64,000 bases of DNA from Bradyrhizobium murdochi. GTDB taxonomy: Bacteria; Pseudomonadota; Alphaproteobacteria; Rhizobiales; Xanthobacteraceae. Each line of letters begins with the position of its first letter. Within the stretch, counting starts at the first letter, position 1. Below the pieces are notes generated by a model. The model searched no databases, was not told where the DNA came from, and saw only the letters and a list, made by a program, of their open reading frames with translations. This document shows, piece by piece, positions 8,814 to 15,777 of the stretch. The translations under genes and the position numbers were made by a program. The DNA lies in the NCBI RefSeq assembly GCF_000472965.1, contig NZ_AXAU01000004.1, positions 323,414 to 387,413 of the forward strand, given 5' to 3'.

Positions 8814-9584
8814 ATGCAGACGATCGTATTGGCCACCCAGAAGGGTGGCTCCGGCAAAAGCACGCTCGCCATCAGCCTTGCGCTTGCCGCCATCCGGGCC
8901 GGGCACAATGTCCGCCTGATCGAGACGGACTCGCAGGGCACCCTTTCGAACTGGAAGCGCCGCCGCCCCTATGCCGCGCCGGTCGTCGAGCCGGTCTACG
9001 CCGCCAGGGAGGTCGAACAACGCCTGCAATCGCTCGACCGCGAGGGCGTGACGGTAGCGATCGTGGATACCGCCGGCGGCGTCAGCGCCGCGACCAATTC
9101 AGCGATTCGTTATGCGGATTTCTGCCTGATCCCGACGCGCCCGAGCATCGCGGACATTGAGGCGACCGCTCCGACGCTCCGCGTCGTCAGGGCCTGGCAC
9201 AAGCCGTTCGCCTATGTCCTGAACCAGACGCCGATCCGGAGCGCGGCGCGGCTCGCCAGCGCGGAGAACGCACTGAGCGACGAGGCCGCGCTCGACATCG
9301 GCGATATCCTTGCCAAACCCTTGATCGTGATGCGCAACGATCATCAGGATGCGCTCAGCGCCGGACTTGCGGTCTGCGAATACGCGCCGTGCGGCAAATC
9401 TGCCGAGGAAATCCGCGCTCTCTGGCAGTGGATCGAAATGCGGCTCGGCAATATGGCAGCGGCCGGCGACGATCCGATCATCGAGGAATTGGTGGAAACG
9501 CCTGCGATACTTCCGGCAATGGCTGCGCTGCCGGTCATGGCGAACGACAGCGCTCTCTTCCTGAGAGCGCCGGCTCGCGCCTGA
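8814..9584 (+). CDS. Orphan ParA/MinD-family ATPase
   Basis: A 256-residue cytosolic P-loop ATPase. The deviant Walker A motif KGGSGKST occurs at 10-17, with its two lysines typical of ParA/MinD proteins that dimerise on ATP; the Walker B-like VAIVDTAGG follows near residue 83-91. The start at MQTIVLATQK is chosen because the fold begins there and an AGGATC ribosome binding site precedes it. No parB, parS site or replication gene is adjacent, so it is not the main chromosome partition ATPase. Such orphans often position protein complexes; the divergent chemoreceptor is a possible cargo, which is only inference. Confidence 0.8.
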   Translation: MQTIVLATQKGGSGKSTLAISLALAAIRAGHNVRLIETDSQGTLSNWKRRRPYAAPVVEPVYAAREVEQRLQSLDREGVTVAIVDTAGGVSAATNSAIRYADFCLIPTRPSIADIEATAPTLRVVRAWHKPFAYVLNQTPIRSAARLASAENALSDEAALDIGDILAKPLIVMRNDHQDALSAGLAVCEYAPCGKSAEEIRALWQWIEMRLGNMAAAGDDPIIEELVETPAILPAMAALPVMANDSALFLRAPARA

Positions 9585-9659
9585 CATTCCCGCTTCGCGC
9601 AGCGTCACTGCCCGAGGCGAAGACGGAAGCAATCCCGCCAACCAGCCCCGCTGGATTGC

Positions 9660-9704
9660 TTCGCGGAGCCTGTCATCCGGCGGCGCTTCGCGCGACCGGG
9701 TGGC
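9660..9704. repeat. Fragment of an intergenic repeat
   Basis: The segment with GGAGCCTGTCATCCGGCGGC and CGCTTCGCGCGACCGGGTGG resembles an element I associate with Bradyrhizobium intergenic spaces. It lies between the convergent parA and acetyltransferase genes. The identification is from memory and the arms are poorly complementary here. Confidence 0.35.
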
Positions 9705-10262
9705 CTACCTGTTCCGGCGCAGCCATTGTTCCCGCGTCACACGCCATCGTTCCGCCAGCGTCTGACCGTTGTGATGGGCAAGCTCGGTGTAGCCGACCAA
9801 TTCGGCGCCGGTCTTTTGCTTGACCCGGCGCGACGCCTCATTGGTTACCGCGTTACAGACGTAGAAAACCTCGAGGCCGAGTACGCCGAAGACGAAATTG
9901 TTCACCTCCGCGACGGCTTCGCTCATCAGGCCTTGATTCCAATAGCGCTCCGCGAGCCAGAAGCCCCGGTTGCCCTTCGCATTGTCCGCCCTCGGGTGAA
10001 AGCGAATATTCCCGATCGCCTCGCCATCACCGCCGCGCAGCACCAGCATCCAATTATAGATCTCTTCCCCTGCGGCGACCCTCTCCAACTCCCTCGTAAT
10101 GAAAGTGGTCGCGCCGTCCTCCGGATATGGCCAGGGGACAACCGATGCGAGATGCTGGATGATATTCCAGTTGTTGAAATGACGTTGGATCGCCGGCGCA
10201 TCGGATAGCGCCAGCGGCCGCAAGATCAGTCGCTTGGTTTCGAGCGTCGGCGTGATGGTCAT
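9705..10262 (-). CDS. GNAT-family N-acetyltransferase (RimJ/RimL-like)
   Basis: A 185-residue acetyl-CoA-dependent acyltransferase. The N-terminus [20 protein letters not shown] is the RimJ/RimL signature; IGNIRFHPR and [20 protein letters not shown] mark the acetyl-CoA-binding region. I start at MTITPT (10262), which gives an ATGA overlap with the mutM stop and implies translational coupling; two upstream in-frame ATGs (10268 and 10280) are alternatives. No clear ribosome binding site is seen, which fits coupling. Substrate unknown. Confidence 0.8.
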   Translation of the reverse strand: MTITPTLETKRLILRPLALSDAPAIQRHFNNWNIIQHLASVVPWPYPEDGATTFITRELERVAAGEEIYNWMLVLRGGDGEAIGNIRFHPRADNAKGNRGFWLAERYWNQGLMSEAVAEVNNFVFGVLGLEVFYVCNAVTNEASRRVKQKTGAELVGYTELAHHNGQTLAERWRVTREQWLRRNR

Positions 10263-11140
10263 TTCTGACATTTCGGACACCAGAAGGTTGAACGGCCGTT
10301 CTGTACGAAGCGTCGCACGACACCGCCGCAGCCTTTAGTTTGGCACTTCTCGCCCTCGCGATCATAGACCTGGAACGAGTGCTGGAAATAGCCGAGTTCG
10401 CCCGAGGTCAGCCGATGATCGTTGATCGAGGAGCCGCCGGCTTTGATCGCCTGGTTCAGCACCGAATGAATTGCATTCACCAGCCGCCCGGCGTGATCGG
10501 TCGGCTCGCCCTTGTTGGTTGCCAGCGTCGCCGCCAACCGGCGCGGTGAGAGGTGTGAGCGATACAGCGCCTCGCAGACGTAGATATTGCCGAGGCCGGC
10601 AACCACGCGCTGGTCGAGCAGCGCGGCCTTCAGGCTGGTCTTCTTGTTGAAGCAGGACCGCGCCAGCATCGCGGCGCCGAATTCGTTGCCGAGCGGCTCG
10701 GGCCCGAGACCCTTCAATAGCGGTTCATCCTCCAGCACGTTGCGGGCAATAATCTTCATGTAACCGAAGCGGCGCGGATCGTTGAACACGACGGATCTGC
10801 CCGACGACATGTGAAACACCACGTGATCATGCGCGCGGTCCTCGCTGCGCGGATGGTGGAATTGGCCGGGCGTATTGTTAGTGCCGCCATCGAGCACCCG
10901 GAACGAGCCGGACATGCCCAGATGCATCAGCAGCACGTCGCCGGAGGTCAGGTCCGCCATCAGGTATTTGGCGCGGCGGCCAAGACCGGTCACCGTCTGG
11001 CCCTCCAGCCGAGCGATAAAGTCTTTTTGAAAGGGAAACCGCAAATCCTTGCGCCGGGCTTCCGCTTTGAGGATTTTAGACCCCTCCATGGCGGGTTGCA
11101 GGCCGCGGCGGACGGTCTCAACTTCGGGCAATTCAGGCAT
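10259..11140 (-). CDS. mutM: Formamidopyrimidine-DNA glycosylase
   Basis: A 293-residue bifunctional DNA glycosylase/AP lyase that removes 8-oxoguanine and formamidopyrimidines in base excision repair. The start is [14 protein letters not shown]: Pro2, exposed once Met is removed, is the catalytic nucleophile, and Glu3 also acts in catalysis. The upstream in-frame ATG at 11179 would bury them and is rejected. The C-terminus has the zinc finger with Cys pairs (CQTKGCGG and CPKCQK). It is divergent from ubiE and overlaps the acetyltransferase gene at its 3' end. Confidence 0.95.
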   Translation of the reverse strand: MPELPEVETVRRGLQPAMEGSKILKAEARRKDLRFPFQKDFIARLEGQTVTGLGRRAKYLMADLTSGDVLLMHLGMSGSFRVLDGGTNNTPGQFHHPRSEDRAHDHVVFHMSSGRSVVFNDPRRFGYMKIIARNVLEDEPLLKGLGPEPLGNEFGAAMLARSCFNKKTSLKAALLDQRVVAGLGNIYVCEALYRSHLSPRRLAATLATNKGEPTDHAGRLVNAIHSVLNQAIKAGGSSINDHRLTSGELGYFQHSFQVYDREGEKCQTKGCGGVVRRFVQNGRSTFWCPKCQK

Positions 11141-11219
11141 CCAGGCATTCACCTTATGGAGGTGACGTGATAGCGCCATTGCGACGGGCGCGCTATGGTC
11201 CGGTAGTGGAGTACATCTA

Positions 11220-11981
11220 ATGGATCGGCCGGATCAAACCACCCATTTTGGCTTCAGGGACGTACCCTTAGGGGACAAGCAGACGCTGGTGAACGACGTG
11301 TTTCACAGCGTGGCAAGGCGCTATGACCTGATGAACGACCTGATGTCGGCGGGCCTGCACCGGGTCTGGAAAGACGTCATGATCACGGCGCTCAACCCGC
11401 CGAAAAGTGATGCGCCGTTTGCGCTGCTCGATGTCGCCGGCGGCACCGGCGACATCGCCTTCCGTGCGGCCAAGGCCGCAGGCTTTGGCTTCCGCGCCAC
11501 CGTCTGCGACATCAATGCGGATATGCTCGAAGTCGGCCACAACCGCGCGCTGGCGCAGCATCTCGACCATCAGGTATCTTTCGTCGAAGGCAATGCCGAG
11601 ACGCTGGCTTTCCCGGATCGTTCGTTCGACGCCTACACCATCGCCTTCGGCATTCGCAACGTGCCGCGGATCGAGGTGGCGCTGCGCGAGGCCTATCGCG
11701 TGCTGCGGCCGGGCGGCCGATTCCTGTGTCTGGAATTCTCCACCGTCGACGTTCCCGGACTGGACTGGCTGTACGACCAGTTCTCGTTCAGGGTGATCCC
11801 GCCGCTCGGCCGCGCCGTGACCGGCGATGCCGAATCCTATCAGTATCTCGTCGAATCGATCCGGAAATTTCCCCGGCCCAATGTATTTGCCGAGATGATC
11901 CGCGGCGCCGGCTTTGCGCGGGTGAAGTGGGAAAGCCTGTCCGGCGGGATCGTGGCGCTGCATTCGGGCTGGCGCTTGTGA
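11220..11981 (+). CDS. ubiE: Bifunctional demethylmenaquinone/2-polyprenyl-6-methoxybenzoquinol methyltransferase
   Basis: A 253-residue SAM-dependent C-methyltransferase of ubiquinone synthesis. The SAM-binding motif is [15 protein letters not shown] (about residue 70); [11 protein letters not shown] and [13 protein letters not shown] are the conserved UbiE signatures. The N-terminus ([20 protein letters not shown]) is the usual family start. Its TGA overlaps the GTG start of ubiB (GTGA), so the two are co-transcribed and probably translationally coupled. Confidence 0.96.
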   Translation: MDRPDQTTHFGFRDVPLGDKQTLVNDVFHSVARRYDLMNDLMSAGLHRVWKDVMITALNPPKSDAPFALLDVAGGTGDIAFRAAKAAGFGFRATVCDINADMLEVGHNRALAQHLDHQVSFVEGNAETLAFPDRSFDAYTIAFGIRNVPRIEVALREAYRVLRPGGRFLCLEFSTVDVPGLDWLYDQFSFRVIPPLGRAVTGDAESYQYLVESIRKFPRPNVFAEMIRGAGFARVKWESLSGGIVALHSGWRL

Positions 11982-13552
11982 TTTCTGCGGCGACCCACAT
12001 CGCGCGGCTTGTCCGCGCCGCTTACGTGTTCGCGCGAGAGGGCGTGTTCGGCGTCGTCGATCCGAGCCTGGTGCCGGCGCCCGGGCAGCTCGCGCTGCGA
12101 CTGGCGCGATTGATCGAACGGCCCGGCGCCAAATCCGGCCCACGGCTATCCCGCGCGCTGACGCGGCTGGGACCGGCGTACCTCAAGCTCGGGCAGTTTC
12201 TGGCGACCCGCCCCGACGTGGTCGGGGTTGCGATGGCGCGCGACCTGGAAAGCCTGCAGGACCGGCTGCCGCCGTTTTCGCAACGTGAAGCGGAAGCGGT
12301 GATCGCACTGTCGCTGGAACGCTCTGTGGCCAAGGCCTTTGTCAGCCTCGGCCCGGCGGTCGCCGCCGCGTCCATCGCGCAGGTGCATCGCGCTGAGATC
12401 GAGCGCAACGGCGTGCGCCAGCCGGTCGCCGTAAAGGTACTCCGGCCCAACGTTGCCTCGCGCTTTCGCCGCGACCTCTCCGACTTCTTCTTTGTCGCGC
12501 ACAATGCGGAAGCGCATTCGGCCGAAGCGCGGCGGCTGCGGCTGATCGAGGTCATCAACACGATGTCGCGCACGGTCGCGATGGAGATGGACCTGCGGCT
12601 CGAGGCTGCCGCTCTTTCCGAGATGGCGGAGAACACCCGCGACGATCCGGATTTCCGCGTGCCGGCGGTCGACTGGGACCGCACCACCCATAACGTGCTG
12701 ACGATGGAGTGGATTGACGGCATCGCACTGAACGACCATGCAGGCCTCGAAGCAGCGCAAGTCGATTTGCCCGACCTCGGGCGCAAGGTGATCCAGAGCT
12801 TCCTGCGCCACGCGCTGCGCGACGGCTTCTTTCATGCCGATATGCATCCCGGCAATCTGTTTCTCGACGACACCGGACGGCTGGTGGCGGTCGATTTCGG
12901 CATCATGGGCCGGCTCGGCGTGAAGGAGCGGCGTTTCCTCGCCGAAATTCTCTTGGGCTTCATCACGCGCGACTACCGCCGCGTCGCGGAAGTCCATTTC
13001 GAGGCCGGCTACGTGCCGGGGCATCATTCGGTGGAAAATTTCGCGCAAGCCATCCGCGCCATCGGCGAGCCGATCCACAACCGCACCGCCGAAGAAATCT
13101 CGATGGCGAAGCTGTTGACCCTGCTGCTCGAAGTCACCGGCCTGTTCGACATGCAGACCCGGCCCGAACTGATCCTGCTGCAGAAGACCATGGTTGTGGT
13201 CGAAGGCGTTGCCCGCGGATTCGACCCGAAACTGGACATTTGGAAAGTGGCAGATCCCGTGGTGCGCGAATGGATCGAGCGCAATCTCGGCCCGCTCGGG
13301 CGGGTTCAGGGAGCGATGACCGGCGCCGGCGAACTCGGCCGCGTCATGACGGGCCTGCCGGCGATCGCGTCGCGGGCAGTTGCCGTGATCGAGAACATGG
13401 AAAAGATGTCCCGCGAGGGCCTGACGCTGTCGCCAGAGACCATTGCGGCGCTCGGCCGGGCCGAAGGCCGCAAGAGCCGCTGGCGCACGGTGGCACTCTG
13501 GATCATCGCAGCGACCTTTATCGGAATTCTGTTTGCGATCCTGCAGTTGTGA
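11978..13552 (+). CDS. ubiB: UbiB-family atypical kinase/ATPase for ubiquinone synthesis
   Basis: A 524-residue protein of the ABC1/ADCK/UbiB family needed for ubiquinone biosynthesis. The family KxGQ motif appears as [16 protein letters not shown]; the kinase-like core includes [13 protein letters not shown], a catalytic-loop segment [12 protein letters not shown], and the metal-binding [14 protein letters not shown]-terminal hydrophobic segment ([20 protein letters not shown]) anchors it in the inner membrane. The GTG start at 11978 overlaps the ubiE stop; longer upstream frames only read through ubiE. An inverted repeat begins 3 bp after its stop. Confidence 0.94.
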   Translation: MISAATHIARLVRAAYVFAREGVFGVVDPSLVPAPGQLALRLARLIERPGAKSGPRLSRALTRLGPAYLKLGQFLATRPDVVGVAMARDLESLQDRLPPFSQREAEAVIALSLERSVAKAFVSLGPAVAAASIAQVHRAEIERNGVRQPVAVKVLRPNVASRFRRDLSDFFFVAHNAEAHSAEARRLRLIEVINTMSRTVAMEMDLRLEAAALSEMAENTRDDPDFRVPAVDWDRTTHNVLTMEWIDGIALNDHAGLEAAQVDLPDLGRKVIQSFLRHALRDGFFHADMHPGNLFLDDTGRLVAVDFGIMGRLGVKERRFLAEILLGFITRDYRRVAEVHFEAGYVPGHHSVENFAQAIRAIGEPIHNRTAEEISMAKLLTLLLEVTGLFDMQTRPELILLQKTMVVVEGVARGFDPKLDIWKVADPVVREWIERNLGPLGRVQGAMTGAGELGRVMTGLPAIASRAVAVIENMEKMSREGLTLSPETIAALGRAEGRKSRWRTVALWIIAATFIGILFAILQL

Positions 13553-13555
13553 TTG

Positions 13556-13582
13556 CAATGCTAGCATAACGTGCTAGCATTG
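13556..13582. promoter_or_regulatory. Perfect 11-bp inverted repeat upstream of RHH-coaBC, candidate operator
   Basis: CAATGCTAGCA (13556-13566) and TGCTAGCATTG (13572-13582) are perfect reverse complements with the 5-nt spacer TAACG. Each arm contains TGCTAGCA, itself a palindrome. It fills most of the 58-bp ubiB-coaBC gap, ending 28 nt before the coaBC ATG and 16 nt before its GGAGG ribosome binding site. There is no T-run, so it is a poor terminator. FitA, whose RHH domain resembles the CoaBC N-terminus, is known from memory to bind TGCTATCA-type half-sites, one base different. Autoregulation is the inference. Confidence 0.6.
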
Positions 13583-13610
13583 ACTGCACAGTTTTGCCGG
13601 AGGCCGCCCT

Positions 13611-15053
13611 ATGGCCAGCCTGACCATCCGAAAACTCGACGAGGCCGTCAAAGCCTATCTGCGGCTCAGGTCGGCGGGAAACGGCCGCTCCGTCGAAGAG
13701 GAAGTCCGGGTCATCCTGGGAGAACTAATCCAAGGACGCCCCGAACTACCAGGCGGCACGACCTCACCGCCCTCCGTAGACGTCCCCGCACAGGCAGTGC
13801 GATCGGCCGGTGCCTCCAGCACACCGAACGTCACCCTGATCATCGGCGGCGGCATTGCCGCGTTCAAGTCGCTGGAACTGATCCGGCGGCTGAAAGAGCG
13901 ACACATCGACGTCCGCTGCGTGCTGACCAAGGCAGCCCAGCAATTCGTCACGCCCCTTTCGGCCAGCGCACTGTCGCATGAGCGCGTCTATACGGACCTG
14001 TTCAATCCCGAGAGCGAATTCGACGCCGGCCATATCCGGCTGGCGCGCGAATGCGATCTGATCATCGTGGCGCCGGCGACCGCCGACCTGATGGCGAAGA
14101 TGGCGCACGGCCATGCCGACGATCTCGCCACCGCCATCCTGCTGGCGGCCAACCGGCCGATCCTGCTGGCGCCTGCGATGAACCCCCTGATGTGGAACAA
14201 CGCCGCCACCCGCCGCAACGTACTGCAACTTCGCCGCGACGGCATTCACATGATTGGCCCCAACGCCGGGGAGATGGCTGAGTCCAATGAGGCCGGCATC
14301 GGGCGGATGTCGGAGGCGGCCGAGATTGCCGCTGCCGCCGTAGACATCCTGCGCCCGCCGCGGCCGCGTCCGCTCGTGGGCAAGCGCGTGCTGATCACGG
14401 CAGGCCCGACGCATGAGGCGATCGATCCTGTGCGCTATATCGCCAACCGCTCCTCCGGCAAGCAGGGCTTTGCCATCGCCGCCGCGGCGCAGGCCGCGGG
14501 CGCGGACGTCACGTTGGTGTCCGGCCCGGTCGACTTGCGCGATCCCCCCGGCGTCACGGTGATCCGGGTCGAATCGGCTCGTGACATGCTGCATCGCGTG
14601 GAAGCCGCCTTGCCAGCCGACATCGCGATCTTCGCAGCCGCCGTGGCCGACTGGCGCGTTGCCAATGAAGGCGAGCAGAAACTGAAAAAGACGTCCGCCG
14701 GCATGCCGCAGCTCCAACTGGTGGAAAATCCCGACATTCTGGCAACGATCTCGAAGTTGAAGGAGAAACGTCCGCCGCTGGTAATCGGCTTTGCCGCCGA
14801 GACCGAACATCTGATCGACAACGCGAAAGCCAAGATCGCGCGCAAGGGGTGCGACTGGATCGTCGCCAACGACGTGTCGCCTTCAACCGGCGTGATGGGC
14901 GGCGACCGCAACACCGTTCATCTGCTGACGCGCGACGGCGAGGAGATCAACGTCGACAGCATCAAGGTGGAGTCTTGGCCGGTGATGACCAAGGAACAAG
15001 TCGCAGCCGAGCTGGTGGCGAAGATTGCGCAGACCATGGAGAAGAATTCGTGA
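13611..15053 (+). CDS. coaBC: CoaBC with an N-terminal ribbon-helix-helix DNA-binding domain
   Basis: A 480-residue fusion. Residues 1-42 match FitA-like antitoxin RHH domains: beta strand ASLTIRKLD, helix A to about 24, then [13 protein letters not shown] Pro/Ser/Ala-rich linker (43-72) leads to CoaC (73-250), the FMN-dependent phosphopantothenoylcysteine decarboxylase, with His141 (GHIRLAR) and PAMN (188-191). The usual flap Cys is absent ([13 protein letters not shown]). CoaB, the phosphopantothenate-cysteine ligase, runs from about 258 ([17 protein letters not shown]) to the end. A GGAGG site 7 nt upstream supports the RHH start. An internal GTG at 13797 could yield a normal-length 418-residue CoaBC. 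No toxin gene is adjacent. dut follows with a GTGA overlap. Confidence 0.9.
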   Translation: MASLTIRKLDEAVKAYLRLRSAGNGRSVEEEVRVILGELIQGRPELPGGTTSPPSVDVPAQAVRSAGASSTPNVTLIIGGGIAAFKSLELIRRLKERHIDVRCVLTKAAQQFVTPLSASALSHERVYTDLFNPESEFDAGHIRLARECDLIIVAPATADLMAKMAHGHADDLATAILLAANRPILLAPAMNPLMWNNAATRRNVLQLRRDGIHMIGPNAGEMAESNEAGIGRMSEAAEIAAAAVDILRPPRPRPLVGKRVLITAGPTHEAIDPVRYIANRSSGKQGFAIAAAAQAAGADVTLVSGPVDLRDPPGVTVIRVESARDMLHRVEAALPADIAIFAAAVADWRVANEGEQKLKKTSAGMPQLQLVENPDILATISKLKEKRPPLVIGFAAETEHLIDNAKAKIARKGCDWIVANDVSPSTGVMGGDRNTVHLLTRDGEEINVDSIKVESWPVMTKEQVAAELVAKIAQTMEKNS

Positions 15054-15508
15054 GCGTGACGGTGAAGGTCGACGTCTACCAATTGCCACATGGCGAAGGT
15101 CTCGCACTGCCGGCCTATCAGAGCGCCGATGCCGCCGGGCTCGACCTGCTGGCGGCGGTGCCGGCGGATACGCCGCTGATCCTCCCGCCCGGAAAATTCG
15201 CGATGGTGCCGACCGCGCTCACGATCGCGTTGCCTTCCGGATATGAGGCGCAGGTGCGGCCGCGCTCCGGGCTTGCCGCCAAACACGGCGTCACGGTGCT
15301 GAACTCGCCCGGCACGGTGGATGCGGATTACCGTGGCGAGATCAACGTGCTCCTGATCAACCACGGCGACACGCCCTTTCCAATCAAGCGCGGCGAGCGC
15401 ATCGCGCAGATGGTGATCGCGCCTGTGGTGCAAGCGGAACTGGTTCCCGTCGCTTCGCTGACGTCAACCGGCCGTGGCAGTGGCGGTTTTGGCTCGACCG
15501 GCCGCTGA
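15050..15508 (+). CDS. dut: dUTP diphosphatase
   Basis: A 152-residue trimeric dUTPase that hydrolyses dUTP to dUMP and pyrophosphate, keeping uracil out of DNA and feeding thymidylate synthesis. All five motifs are visible: [50 protein letters not shown], and the C-terminal flap [11 protein letters not shown]. The GTG start at 15050 overlaps the coaBC stop; GTG at 15056 is an alternative. The coaBC-dut pairing is common in proteobacteria. Confidence 0.96.
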   Translation: MSVTVKVDVYQLPHGEGLALPAYQSADAAGLDLLAAVPADTPLILPPGKFAMVPTALTIALPSGYEAQVRPRSGLAAKHGVTVLNSPGTVDADYRGEINVLLINHGDTPFPIKRGERIAQMVIAPVVQAELVPVASLTSTGRGSGGFGSTGR

Positions 15509-15690
15509 ATCGTTCGGTTTGACGGTTCGGAGCGATGCCGCCTTGATTTTTTCACAGGCAGTTTTGCGTTCACGGTCTGGACTCTTACCGGTCGACTTCC
15601 GAAGGAGATACTCTCGACCCGATTCGTGTAGGGTGCGACCAGCAAAAGTGGAGTCCGGTTTTGTGTCCGGGCGCGCTCAATCCTTAGTCG

Positions 15691-15737
15691 GCGCATAATC
15701 TCAACGCAAACCGCTCACATTTTGGCGGATTATGCGC
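15691..15737. promoter_or_regulatory. Perfect 10-bp inverted repeat upstream of divL
   Basis: GCGCATAATC (15691-15700) and GATTATGCGC (15728-15737) are perfect reverse complements. An inner CCGC/GCGG pair could extend the hairpin. The right arm ends 40 bp before the probable divL ATG. It may be an operator or a leader hairpin; no T-run follows, so it is unlikely to terminate dut transcription. The rest of the 269-bp dut-divL gap shows no gene. Confidence 0.45.
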
Positions 15738-15777
15738 TGGGGGTGGTGCCTGCAGTCATGCGTTCTTGGGGCAAATA

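Noticed and set aside
12146..13567. A 473-codon open frame antisense to ubiB
   Set aside because: Shadow of ubiB, which is complete and unambiguous on the plus strand.
13556..13582. Reading the ubiB-coaBC inverted repeat as the ubiB terminator
   Set aside because: No T-run follows on either strand, and the TGCTAGCA cores plus the RHH domain downstream fit an operator better. Termination is not ruled out.
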